Shown in pieces: positions 42,973-52,005 of a DNA stretch of 64,000 bases. Numbering within the stretch: the first letter of the stretch is position 1; every line of letters starts with the position of its first letter. The stretch is from Candidatus Obscuribacterales bacterium (GTDB lineage Bacteria > Cyanobacteriota > Vampirovibrionia > Obscuribacterales > Obscuribacteraceae): positions 1 through 64,000 of the forward strand of contig JAIETF010000011.1 of assembly GCA_019745415.1 (NCBI GenBank), written 5' to 3'. Below the pieces are notes generated by a model. The model was not told the DNA's origin. It was given only the letters and a program-made list of their open reading frames with translations, and made no database searches. Position numbers and translations under genes: made by a program.

Positions 42973-45900
42973 CAAAAGTAACTATGCTCCTTCCATTTAG
43001 GATCAAAGCCGCCGCCTTCGGCCGCTATTTGTTTCAGGTCGTTGTGGCATTCGCTGAGCAGCACCGGGGGAACCTTTGAGAGGGGGAAGCCACCTTCCAT
43101 CCAGTGCGACTCTATATTGCCCGGCTTGTGTTTTTGCACAAAGTACATCTCTTCTAGTGCTGCCGGCCTATCTGACTCTGGCAGGCAATTGCCGGTAAAC
43201 TTCAGCACTGCCTGAATGGCTAGTGCTGTGAAGTCTTTGCGGTAGAGAAAGAAGCAACCACCGTCTTCTGCTTCGCCGCGCACATATCCTAGTTTTGTTG
43301 CTTTGCTGCGCAACTTGAAGGTAGAAATTGTGTAACCTACGAAATCATCAATTGAATTCTGCTTGGCTTTTTCTGCAGGCAGAGTATACATCGGTCTATT
43401 GAACTGCGCGAAAAGCGGTGTTATATCATAGTCTTGCAAGTGTTTGAGCCAGGCTTTGCCTATCTCTTCTGGGACAGTGCTGGCATGCGCCAGTCTGAGA
43501 ATAGTATCGGCAGGCAGCTCTACTGCTTCGTCTTTTTCATTTGTCAATGAGCCATCTTCCATCGGTCTTATGCAGCCGATGAAAGTTTCCTCTCCATCTT
43601 TCTTGCTTGTGGAAAAGGCCGCCCAGACTAGGCGTATACAAAGCCTGCCGACAATCGGATGTTGCGCTAGATAGAGGCGCCAGACATCTAACTGCCAGGC
43701 TCGCTGAGTGCAGAGAGCCTCATACAAGCGTTCAGTCTGTAGCTTGACCACTGCTTTGACAATCTTTTTGCCTTCGCTCAGACTTTTCTTACCGGCGGCA
43801 GCAAGTTCGGGGTCATCAGACTTGCCTGGCTCTGGTAGGGTCTTGATTTGCTTGTCCTCACCTTTCAAGGTGATAACTGGTTCCAACTGATCGTTGAGCT
43901 TGACGATAAACTGCCTGGGTCCATAATCTATCTCTAGAACAGCGTCAGCGTCACAAGGCTTGCCATCTTCATCTAATGGTCTTTCAAAGCCGCCATCAGG
44001 AATGGTGCGATCGGCCAGTTCATCAATCGTCCAGCCTCGTCTGTCAGCAATAGCGGTAACATGTTCTTGGGCTGCTTCCTTGATGCTTTTGGTGCGGAAT
44101 CTATTAGCAATTGAAAGAAGTATCTGCAAAGCCAGAGGATCATCCATCCAGGCTAATACTTCAATTAAGGCTTTGCATTGGGCGGCTTTCTGCCCATACC
44201 ATTCGCGAATATACTTCTCACATTGTTTGGCGCACTCGGCATCGCCAGCTGCTGTCACGATGGCCAGCATTCCCTTCTCGCCAATGGCAGACTGCAATGG
44301 CGTTCTCATCAAATTCCTGAAGATCTCTCTTTCCAGGTTGCTCTTGTCATTTTTGTAGGCGTCTATAAAATAGGGTGCAGTTGAAAGTTGAGCCCACATT
44401 CTGTCGGCTTCGGCAGAGGCTCTAGCGGCGGCTTCTTCAGGTGCTATTGTTTCGGCGTCGCGGTTTAGCCATAACGCCAAAATATGTCTAGCAAATTTGG
44501 CACTTTCAGTAGGTTTGCAAAGCGCAAGATAGCGCTTGAGCAGCGGGGTGCAAACAGGGTTTTTCTGTTGGACAGTCTGCACTACCCACCACTGTGCTAT
44601 CTTCGGGCTGACCTCGGCGCCTGTGTCATTCCAGTGCAGTGCCGGAAGAGCATCGAGATTAATCCAGTCCATAGCGGAAGGTTTCTTCTTAGCTAGTCCG
44701 GCAATAGCTTCTTTCTCAAGTTTGTCTCTGTCTAGAAACTCGTTAACATCAGCCCCTAGCGTATCCAGGGCATGAATCAGCGCGCCCTTCGCCACTTCTG
44801 ATTTTTCTTTGTGAAAAGCTTTGCGCAATGCTTCTAAGGCTGCCTTCTCTCGAAGTCGGGTTAGCCATTCCGCTGCTGTTATTCTAACTTCCTGTTTGCC
44901 GTCGCTAAGAGCTTCGATAATTCTGTCTGTTTTATTCGGTACTTTGTCTAGTGCTTTCTGTGCCGCTAGCCGCTCTAGCTTCGACCCGCCTAGGGCGAGC
45001 ATCCAGAGATTGCCCACAAACTGTTCCGGCACTTTGGGAAACATCGCCAACACTTTGAGGGCGTTAAGGCGTCGCGTGGAAAAGGTGTAATCATTAGTGT
45101 CTCTATGGATGCTAGGGCTAACCAGCCTGGTTAGATCTTCCATTCTCTCTAGAAAGAGAGGCCAGACCGCTGAGGGCTCCCAATCAAAGTCGCTTCGCCA
45201 ATCGCAATTGTTCAAGTAGATTGTGGCTATATGACCAGCTTTTAGCCCCGGCAAGGTGGCAAAGCAATGATCAAGTTCGCGCAAACCAAACGGGACGCTG
45301 CAACGTTCGCGATATTTCTCAATAAAGGTTTCACCGCTCCAGCCGTAGGTTGTCACCAATCCGAGCCAAAAAATGAGGCGTAAGAGATGAATTAGCTCTA
45401 GGTTAGAGGAAGCGGCAAACTCCGAAACACTCTTCGAAAAGAAAGCAAAATCATTCCCATAAGGTAGCTTCCTTTCCTTCCCGACGCCGGTTTCAACAAA
45501 GACAATAAGGTCTTCTATTTCTTCGGCGCTGTATACATTTGGTTTGGCTGGGCGCCTATGCGCGGCGAGTGCGTTATCTTGGGATTTCTCCCAGTTCGTG
45601 AGAAGTATCTTGTAATTAGCTTCGTTTACTTCCGATATTTGCAAGAGCAGGTTGCGAATATCAGCTTTTGTCTCGCTCGGTAGCGGCACCTCGCCTAGCT
45701 TTAGTTCCAGTGGAGGAAGTTTTAGCTCTTCGTCTATTTGAGAGGCGCTGACAGAGATAGATGCTTTAGACGACATCAAGGTCTGCATTAGTTTCTTCAC
45801 TTTGCTGGACTTCTCTTTCTCCAGCAGGCGTTGAAACACTTCATTACAGCTATCGCAGTACAGCTGCCAGTAAAGAGAGGCAGCTTCATAGCGTTCACCT

Positions 45901-46760
45901 GCGTCACCCTCTTCCAGAATTCTATCTAGATGCGGTCTGGCTGAGTCAGGACATTTAGCCAACAAACGAGCGGCGGGCTCTCTCACTGCTTTGACGCCGT
46001 TAACAGCATGGCGCACTAGAACATCAGCCATAGCACCAGCATTTACTTCAAAGTCAGCCAGGTTCTTCAAAGTTCTGCTCAACTCTTCGTTGTCTTTCGC
46101 GCCGAGTACGATACCACGCACCTTATCTAAGAACTTTTCAACGTAAGGCGCTGGTTCCCTTAGGCGCACATAGACTTGCCAGCCTATTATGGTTCCTCTG
46201 ACAAGAGCATCCAAAATTAGATCGGCCGGCAAGTCGCCGGCCTTGAGAATCTCTTCCATCTCTAGGGCCAACCAAGGTTCGATCTGACAGCTGATCACAG
46301 ACCCTTGGGGACCAAAAGCTTGATAGTAGGTGTTTCTTGACTCAAGCAGTACTTTTAGCCAGCGAGGAACCGCCGGGCTATTTGCTGAATAATAGTTACT
46401 GCCCTTTGTTGCTGCATCGATAAACTTGGCGAAGCGTATCCAAAATTCGGGAGGGCATTTAGTCTTTTCTTTAAAGATTAATTGAAAAGGTCCAGAAGTT
46501 AGACGATGGGAGGTATCAAAGCCAAATTTCTGCTTAGCCTGTTCATTTGCAGCCATTCTATTCAGAGTTGTTTCTTCATCTACTCCGTCAAAGATATAAC
46601 GCAGAACATCAAGAGTCAGCCCGGCATCAGCATCCGCCATCGGCTGCACGAACTTAGAAACCAGCTCAAAGTACGGCTCTGGTACATTCAGTTTGTTTTC
46701 TATTTTTGCTCCGCCGCCCAACTTCTGTCCAAATTGCACGAGTTTATTCCAAAGATCCAC
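42972..46760 (-). CDS. DUF4132 protein (YehI/MolR-like) of the MoxR-vWA block
   Basis: This 1262-residue protein is the first and largest gene of the block. The N-terminal ~800 residues contain HEAT-like helical repeats (VREPAARLLAKCPDSARPHL, KQEVRITAAEWLTRLREKAA, here by their cores). The DUF4132 hallmark RRGWTIDELADRTIPDGG lies at about 960-980, followed by IDYGPRQFIVKLNDQLEP. No WGR domain is visible. The start is a GTG with AAAGGA 7 nt upstream. In E. coli the relative YehI/MolR sits next to yehL-yehM-yehP-yehQ. Its function is unknown. Confidence 0.9.
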   Translation of the reverse strand: MDLWNKLVQFGQKLGGGAKIENKLNVPEPYFELVSKFVQPMADADAGLTLDVLRYIFDGVDEETTLNRMAANEQAKQKFGFDTSHRLTSGPFQLIFKEKTKCPPEFWIRFAKFIDAATKGSNYYSANSPAVPRWLKVLLESRNTYYQAFGPQGSVISCQIEPWLALEMEEILKAGDLPADLILDALVRGTIIGWQVYVRLREPAPYVEKFLDKVRGIVLGAKDNEELSRTLKNLADFEVNAGAMADVLVRHAVNGVKAVREPAARLLAKCPDSARPHLDRILEEGDAGERYEAASLYWQLYCDSCNEVFQRLLEKEKSSKVKKLMQTLMSSKASISVSASQIDEELKLPPLELKLGEVPLPSETKADIRNLLLQISEVNEANYKILLTNWEKSQDNALAAHRRPAKPNVYSAEEIEDLIVFVETGVGKERKLPYGNDFAFFSKSVSEFAASSNLELIHLLRLIFWLGLVTTYGWSGETFIEKYRERCSVPFGLRELDHCFATLPGLKAGHIATIYLNNCDWRSDFDWEPSAVWPLFLERMEDLTRLVSPSIHRDTNDYTFSTRRLNALKVLAMFPKVPEQFVGNLWMLALGGSKLERLAAQKALDKVPNKTDRIIEALSDGKQEVRITAAEWLTRLREKAALEALRKAFHKEKSEVAKGALIHALDTLGADVNEFLDRDKLEKEAIAGLAKKKPSAMDWINLDALPALHWNDTGAEVSPKIAQWWVVQTVQQKNPVCTPLLKRYLALCKPTESAKFARHILALWLNRDAETIAPEEAAARASAEADRMWAQLSTAPYFIDAYKNDKSNLEREIFRNLMRTPLQSAIGEKGMLAIVTAAGDAECAKQCEKYIREWYGQKAAQCKALIEVLAWMDDPLALQILLSIANRFRTKSIKEAAQEHVTAIADRRGWTIDELADRTIPDGGFERPLDEDGKPCDADAVLEIDYGPRQFIVKLNDQLEPVITLKGEDKQIKTLPEPGKSDDPELAAAGKKSLSEGKKIVKAVVKLQTERLYEALCTQRAWQLDVWRLYLAQHPIVGRLCIRLVWAAFSTSKKDGEETFIGCIRPMEDGSLTNEKDEAVELPADTILRLAHASTVPEEIGKAWLKHLQDYDITPLFAQFNRPMYTLPAEKAKQNSIDDFVGYTISTFKLRSKATKLGYVRGEAEDGGCFFLYRKDFTALAIQAVLKFTGNCLPESDRPAALEEMYFVQKHKPGNIESHWMEGGFPLSKVPPVLLSECHNDLKQIAAEGGGFDPKWKEHSYF

Positions 46761-46906
46761 TTCAAGTTCCTTTTGGGCGATGAGCAGTTACCGAAATCTT
46801 AAGGCTAGCCTTTTGTTCATGTTGCTTTATGCCCCGATTTTAATGGGCGAAAACCGACCAAGTCCGATAGAAGATGAAACCTTCCGCACCGCGAACTCTG
46901 ATTGTA

Positions 46907-47305
46907 TTACTTTTGCATTCTATTGCCAGCAATTAGCCTCTGCATGCCCGTGATCGCCGACAGACTTAGTGCAGCGCCCAGTACCAATGCCGATGAATGC
47001 GGAAGGTCTGCACTATTCGTAAATATCCAGAAGGTAATGCGTGCTAACAAGGTAATCAGTACCGCGGCAAGACCTAAGCGCAACCAAATAGGGCCGACGT
47101 TGGAGAAAGAACCAATGTCTAGGTTCATCGGAGGCAGACTACGAAAATTCCAAAAGTTCCTGCCGCATTTGAGTGAACAGAGCATCAGCAAGACCCACAC
47201 GTACCAAGGGAAAAGAGACAAAGGCACGCCAGGATTGTTGAATAGCGCAATGGCGCCATTAAGCCCGATTGTGAGGTAGATTAACGGGAGAAACTTGAGT
47301 AGCAT
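46907..47305 (-). CDS. Small membrane protein of unknown function
   Basis: This 132-residue protein has three or four hydrophobic stretches (LPLIYLTIGLNGAIALF, FPWYVWVLLMLCSL, LRLGLAAVLITLLARITFWIF and ALVLGAALSLSAIT). The SD is weak (GCAAAGAAA). It starts 147 bp upstream of the DUF4132 gene on the same strand, so it might be the first gene of the operon, but it has no known link with the MoxR block. I do not recognise the family. Confidence 0.55.
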   Translation of the reverse strand: MLLKFLPLIYLTIGLNGAIALFNNPGVPLSLFPWYVWVLLMLCSLKCGRNFWNFRSLPPMNLDIGSFSNVGPIWLRLGLAAVLITLLARITFWIFTNSADLPHSSALVLGAALSLSAITGMQRLIAGNRMQK

Positions 47306-47560
47306 TTTTTTCTTTGCGTAAGGCCTATGGCGGAGTGCTGGAGCGATTCTAACACAGCGGCCGGCGGTGCCAGAGCGAGAGACTAGTTGTTGCCAGTCAA
47401 CTTGGGGTTCTGTTCAGTATATATGTGGGACTCGTTCAGGCATTGCGGGTTTCGTCAGAGTTTGTAAGTCTAATAAGCTAGAGCCCAGTCATTCTGTCGT
47501 TTGAGACTTTTGTAAGTAGGGTATGGAGCTAGTTGCTGGCGTTAATAGGGCAACTGAGAT

Positions 47561-48148
47561 ATGTCAGAACTGGAGTTTGTAGATGAAGGTAACCGAGCAG
47601 TTGGAGCGCCCGATCCTAGAGTCGTTAAACAGCTCAGCAAAGCGCATCCTTTGCCTGAAGATTTTTTGTTGTTCTCGAAGAAGCATCATGGAAAAATTCC
47701 AGTGCATGGAAAGGTGGCAGGAACAAGACTTAGAATTGGTCGATTTCTTAGTTTGATTGATCAGAAATCTAAGTTGCCTGGTAAGTTTTTACCGCACTTT
47801 GAAGATCCGTCTGTTGATGAGCGTGTTATGAGAAGTATTGCTGGCATTATCAGATTCGAGAGTGCTACCAGTAGAGCTTTGCATTATGGCGATCGGCTAA
47901 TCCCATTTGCCGCACTTTATGTTGGAGACGCTCATCCTGACGAAATGTGCTTGGATCGATACTATGTCGATTTTCTCTGTTTCGATTACGAAAAGAACGG
48001 GGAGCCTCCAGTCGTTCTATGGATGTCAGAAAAGGCAAATGAGGATTTCATCCGATTTGACGAAGGTGAGATTGAGGAGCCGAACTACAGGAAGTTTACA
48101 AAACCCATTGCTAAGTCTTTTTCTGAGTTGCTTGAAAAGTTGTCTTGA
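47561..48148 (+). CDS. SMI1/KNR4 (SUKH)-like protein, possible immunity protein
   Basis: This 195-residue protein has the SUKH-type layout: LPEDFLLFSKKHHGKIPVHGKV near 31-52, where the family has LPxDYxxFLxxxNGG, then strands GRFLSLIDQ, LIPFAALYVGD and FLCFDYEKNGEPPVVLW, ending with a helix (FTKPIAKSFSELLEKL). Many SUKH proteins are immunity proteins of polymorphic toxin systems. No toxin gene is seen next to it, so this role is inference. The SD is weak. Confidence 0.7.
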   Translation: MSELEFVDEGNRAVGAPDPRVVKQLSKAHPLPEDFLLFSKKHHGKIPVHGKVAGTRLRIGRFLSLIDQKSKLPGKFLPHFEDPSVDERVMRSIAGIIRFESATSRALHYGDRLIPFAALYVGDAHPDEMCLDRYYVDFLCFDYEKNGEPPVVLWMSEKANEDFIRFDEGEIEEPNYRKFTKPIAKSFSELLEKLS

Positions 48149-48325
48149 ATTTTTCGTACTTTGATATTAATACCAGAAGTATTGCCGCCTTGGTGTGATT
48201 GGAGTTCACTAGGACTGCTCCTTTCGCTGCTTTGAAGATTTATCTTGCTAAATCGAGCTTGCGAATCTATCGGAGCGGCGTCGTCATTTTTTTGCATACT
48301 ATAATTCGGACTGATCAGTTCTCTA

Positions 48326-48691
48326 TTAATCCTGGTTGTTCATAGGCGAGATATCTTTACTAGCCAATTCTTCCCGCAACTCAAACCACTTTAGCAATGC
48401 ATCCAATGCAGGGCACAAAGACTGTCCCCAATCTGTCATGCAATATTCAACTTTTGGTGGCACTTGATGATGGACAATTCTCTTCACCAGTCCATCAATT
48501 TCCAGCTGGCGAAGCTGCTGAATTAACATTTTCTGTGAGATGCCAGGAATATGGCGTTCAAGTTCTGAGAAGCGTTTGACTTGCCCACCGAACAAGTTAA
48601 ATAGAATCAATAGCTTCCATCGTCCCTCTATCAGCTTAAGCGCGTTTTCAGCATCAGTGGCTGCAGTGATTGCTGTGTATTGTTTGCGCAT
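48326..48691 (-). CDS. HxlR-family transcriptional regulator
   Basis: This winged-helix regulator of 121 residues shows the HxlR signature: ALKLIEGRWKLLILFNLFGGQVKRFSEL (core GRWKLLIL), RHIPGISQKMLIQQLRQLEIDGLV and the wing PPKVEYCMTDWG. A GTG at 48712 would add seven residues, but the ATG at 48691 with AAAAGG immediately upstream is preferred. It has two cysteines, Cys92 (YCMT) and Cys101 (LCPA). It is divergent from an SDR gene, the usual arrangement for an HxlR-regulated oxidoreductase. Confidence 0.9.
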   Translation of the reverse strand: MRKQYTAITAATDAENALKLIEGRWKLLILFNLFGGQVKRFSELERHIPGISQKMLIQQLRQLEIDGLVKRIVHHQVPPKVEYCMTDWGQSLCPALDALLKWFELREELASKDISPMNNQD

Positions 48692-48734
48692 ACCTTTTGG
48701 TAAGTACCTCACTTTTGGGTCTGTTCTTGAACTT

Positions 48735-48761
48735 TAGTAACTCTACTTGCTAACGTTATTA
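48735..48761. promoter_or_regulatory. Inverted repeat in the HxlR-SDR intergenic region
   Basis: TAGTAAC at 48735-48741 and GTTATTA at 48755-48761 match as an inverted repeat at 6 of 7 positions with 13 bp between. It is placed centrally between the divergent genes and is a candidate HxlR operator. Confidence 0.45.
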
Positions 48762-48810
48762 CCAAACCTCCGCCAAGTCAAAGGCTACACATAACTATAT
48801 TGAGGCAAAA

Positions 48811-49593
48811 ATGAGTTTGGATCTTAAAATCTCTAATCGACGTGCTTTGGTAACTGGCGGCACAAAGGGGATAGGCGCCGCAATTGTAGCGACTCTTGCA
48901 GCGCAGGGTGTGAAGGTGATCACAACTTCTCGGTCAGCGCCGGAAGATTTACCGGAAGGTGTCTTACATGTCGCTTGTGATTTGACCACACCAGAAGGCT
49001 GTGCCATTCTCGTTGAGGCGATATTGGAACAGTGGGGCGGAGTCGATTTCATCATAAACTCTCTTGGCGGGTCGAGCGCTCCAGCTGGCGGATATGCCGT
49101 CCTAGACGACAGTATCTGGTTTGAAGAATTGAATTTGAATTTGATGTCGGCTGTGCGTATAGACCGTGTGCTAGTTCCAGCAATGATCAAGGCGGGATCT
49201 GGTGTCGTTATTCACATTACCTCAATTCAGAACCAATTGCCTTTGCCTGAATCAACAACTGCATATGCTGCAGCCAAAGCGGCGATGTCGGCTTACAGCA
49301 AGAGCCTGTCTAAAGAGGTTTCACCAAAGGGAGTCAGAGTTGTGAGGGTTTCACCCGGCTGGGTGATGACTGAAGCGTCAGAACGCTTGGTTGAACGCCT
49401 TGCGGAACAAGCAAACACCGATTATGAAGGCGGCAAAGCAATAGTAATGAGGTCCTTGGGCGGCATTCCGCTTGGGCGTCCCGCAGAACCCAAAGAAGTG
49501 GCGGACCTTGTTGCCTTTCTCGTATCCCCGCTAGCAGGAAGCATAACTGGCACTGAATACGTGATTGACGGGGGGACTATTCCAACCACCTAG
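48811..49593 (+). CDS. Short-chain dehydrogenase/reductase (classical SDR)
   Basis: This 260-residue SDR has the NAD(P)-binding motif TGGTKGIG (15-22), a CDLT acidic turn, NSLGGS in place of the usual NNAG, catalytic Ser in ITSIQNQ and YAAAKAAM with Tyr and Lys. The C-terminus [22 protein letters not shown] (core GTEYVIDGG) is typical. It oxidises or reduces an unknown small alcohol or ketone. It is divergent from the HxlR regulator, which may sense a related electrophile. Confidence 0.93.
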   Translation: MSLDLKISNRRALVTGGTKGIGAAIVATLAAQGVKVITTSRSAPEDLPEGVLHVACDLTTPEGCAILVEAILEQWGGVDFIINSLGGSSAPAGGYAVLDDSIWFEELNLNLMSAVRIDRVLVPAMIKAGSGVVIHITSIQNQLPLPESTTAYAAAKAAMSAYSKSLSKEVSPKGVRVVRVSPGWVMTEASERLVERLAEQANTDYEGGKAIVMRSLGGIPLGRPAEPKEVADLVAFLVSPLAGSITGTEYVIDGGTIPTT

Positions 49594-49813
49594 CGATGTG
49601 TTTCAGATCCCTTTCAGGCTCTGGTTATGACTCTGGTCGTAGCTCGGACGCTGGTTCTAGAGAAAGAGAGATTTGGAGGTTGGCTGGCTGACCTTTCCCG
49701 AGAAATATTAGTACCTGATATTCTTCAATTGGTGACCTGGTGTTGCTCAGGTTTTCCGGTCTAGTTGATAGGTCAATGTCGGGTTACCCATTATCTTTTG
49801 GAGTTACGCACAT

Positions 49814-50086
49814 CTACCGTTGTTCGACTCGGTCGATTTTGGGCACTGGACCGCTATAACTGCATGCATTGCAACGGACTGTGTTGCCGTTTATCACCCA
49901 GTCGCATGCCGAGATACATGTTTTTGAGGAACGCTTCTTGGGTTCTTCGCGGCGTACTGAAATGGCCGTGTCGCGGAAGATGCGCTCACAAAATGAGCAG
50001 CGCATGACCGGCACGCCGTCCTCGGTTCCGAGAATCGGTCCATAATGCTTGCCGTTACAAATATCCGATTCGAAGTCGTCTTGCAT
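49814..50086 (-). CDS. Small zinc-ribbon-like protein
   Basis: This 90-residue protein has two CxxC pairs, CSFCERIF near 30-37 and CNACSYSG near 72-79, plus isolated cysteines at 10, 57 and 61. It could hold one or two zinc ions. The Arg/Lys-rich stretch between the pairs (RREEPKKRSS) suggests nucleic-acid or protein binding. No SD of note. Small size and lack of a known family lower confidence. Confidence 0.5.
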   Translation of the reverse strand: MQDDFESDICNGKHYGPILGTEDGVPVMRCSFCERIFRDTAISVRREEPKKRSSKTCISACDWVINGNTVRCNACSYSGPVPKIDRVEQR

Positions 50087-50187
50087 CGCCAGCCACCAGC
50101 AACGAACAAATTATAGCGTGTCCGCAGGTCGATTAGTCATCGCTTAGCGACTGACAGGAGTTGTCTTTTAGCTGTTGGATATAAGAT

Positions 50188-52005
50188 TCACTGTGAGAAT
50201 TGGACAATTTTTAGAGTCTCGTCCTTAGACAAAAGATTTAGTGACCAAGGCGACAGCCCGACTATATCCTCATTCTTTAGCAAATCTAGTCTTGTTCGGA
50301 CATCTTTGCAAAGCTTAGAACTCTCTTGTGTATTTCCACGGTTAGCGAGAAGTTTTGCCATTCCTAATATCGCTGGTATATTTTCTTTGTCTATACAAAG
50401 TGCCTTCTCAAAGTAAATTCTCGCAGTTTGTAAGTCACCCATTTCTAGGCAAATCAAACCGCACTGAGCGTGAGTCTGCGCTCTATAAGTCTCACTGCGT
50501 TCGCTGGCTTCCATTAATGCTGCTAGCGCCGAATTGAAATAGCTGTTGCGCTGGCGCTTGTCCGCAGCTTTGCGTGCCAATCTATGATATGCCGCAGATT
50601 TTATGTATAGAGGTTCGACAGATTTGGTTCTTTGAGTAGCGGTTTCGAGTAGTTCTATTGTCATCTTTGGGCAGTAGTCACCACATTTGATACCTTTGTA
50701 CATCAGTTTATCTAGTCCTTTTGCTCTGTACAGATCAAGTAAACCTTCTACTTCTTGACCTAATTCAAAGTTGCATAGGGATCTGCTTCTGAGGCAGTGT
50801 CTATTTGTGGGGCTTTTATGAAGTGCTATGTTCAAAGTTTCTTTAGCGAGTTCATACTTTTTCATTTGAAGAAGTATATCCGCTTTGGTAATAAGCGCTC
50901 CGAGTTCTATTTCGTCAATGTCCATTAAATCAAGAACCTTGGCTTTTCGAAGAGTAGTGTTGCACTCTGCCAGGCTTTCTTGTATTTTGCCTGTTTTGAA
51001 AAGGCAGGTAGCCAGATAGTAGTTGGACAATATGGTGGAAGCTGATGGAGTTTTAGTTTTCTGCAAGAGTCTGGTAGCTTCTCTGAAGTTTTCTTGCTTA
51101 TAGAGTTTCATGGCGCCCATAAAAGTGCTATTTCTTTCGATTCGATTTTTCTTCGGGTGCAGTAAGTCGCTGAACCACTTCGAAGCGAATTTGCTGAAGT
51201 CTTCTTCCGACATCTCTGTCAGTTTGGCGCTTATCACCTCGGCGAGTAGTTCTGCGAAATTGATCGTGGCATAATTACTTGGCAATTCACTAATCTGAGG
51301 AAGCGATTTTAAAAAGATTCGATAGTCGTGCCCTGTCAAGAATTGAAGTGTCAGCTTGCTTTTCCACATTGAAGGCAACATTCTATTTACCCATTTTGGG
51401 TTATAGGCTTGTTCACCGCAGCTATCTATCAGGTGTACAAGTTCATGCATCAGAGCGTGTAGCTTATCTGGTGCCATAAAAAATTTGTCGGAGACTAGTA
51501 TGTATCCTGGTCCACTGACAAGATATGGCTCAGTGCTAATTATTTTAGACCGTAGCTCTTTAACTCGAAATATCGAGATGGGTCCAAGTGGTTTGACCTG
51601 TTTCGTTAGCAGTGTGAATCTGCGCTCTATTGCCGCCAGTATTTCGAGAAGCTCTTCTTTTTCCGAGGAGTTCCATTTCAGAAGCTCGTATTTGTGAAGA
51701 AAGAAGCTGTCCTTCGCCACATTCAAAGGTTCATCAAAAACAAATGGCGAAACCTGCTTGCTTGAAGTTGTTTTTGTGATATCTAATGTCGTGGATTCTG
51801 TGGAATTGTCGGCACGTTGTTCACACCGAGCCGAGTTAGCGTCACTGAGAGTCTGTGCGCTAGCGTCGGCTGGGCTTAAAGTCAGTAGAATTAACAGGGC
51901 GAAGTATGAGCTCTTTGCGCGTCTAGCAGAGTTTTTCAAAGGAGCCAAGTCTTTAAGCAGTTCTCTCGCTGTCGATAGCCGTGGCGCGATTATCCGATCT
52001 ATCAA
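50188..52005 (-). CDS. Secreted HExxH metallopeptidase-like protein with C-terminal TPRs
   Basis: This 605-residue protein starts at a TTG and has an N-terminal signal-anchor or signal peptide (core YFALLILLTLSPADASA, 34-50). Residues 187-194 read HELVHLID, a gluzincin-type HExxH zinc site, and FAELLAEVISAKL about 70 residues later could supply the third ligand (Glu). The C-terminal ~320 residues contain TPR-like helix pairs (FMGAMKLYKQENFREATRLL, YYLATCLFKTGKIQESLAEC, AQCGLICLEMGDLQTARIYF, here by cores). The combination of a gluzincin and TPRs is consistent with an envelope peptidase. No SD is clear. Confidence 0.75.
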   Translation of the reverse strand: MIDRIIAPRLSTARELLKDLAPLKNSARRAKSSYFALLILLTLSPADASAQTLSDANSARCEQRADNSTESTTLDITKTTSSKQVSPFVFDEPLNVAKDSFFLHKYELLKWNSSEKEELLEILAAIERRFTLLTKQVKPLGPISIFRVKELRSKIISTEPYLVSGPGYILVSDKFFMAPDKLHALMHELVHLIDSCGEQAYNPKWVNRMLPSMWKSKLTLQFLTGHDYRIFLKSLPQISELPSNYATINFAELLAEVISAKLTEMSEEDFSKFASKWFSDLLHPKKNRIERNSTFMGAMKLYKQENFREATRLLQKTKTPSASTILSNYYLATCLFKTGKIQESLAECNTTLRKAKVLDLMDIDEIELGALITKADILLQMKKYELAKETLNIALHKSPTNRHCLRSRSLCNFELGQEVEGLLDLYRAKGLDKLMYKGIKCGDYCPKMTIELLETATQRTKSVEPLYIKSAAYHRLARKAADKRQRNSYFNSALAALMEASERSETYRAQTHAQCGLICLEMGDLQTARIYFEKALCIDKENIPAILGMAKLLANRGNTQESSKLCKDVRTRLDLLKNEDIVGLSPWSLNLLSKDETLKIVQFSQ

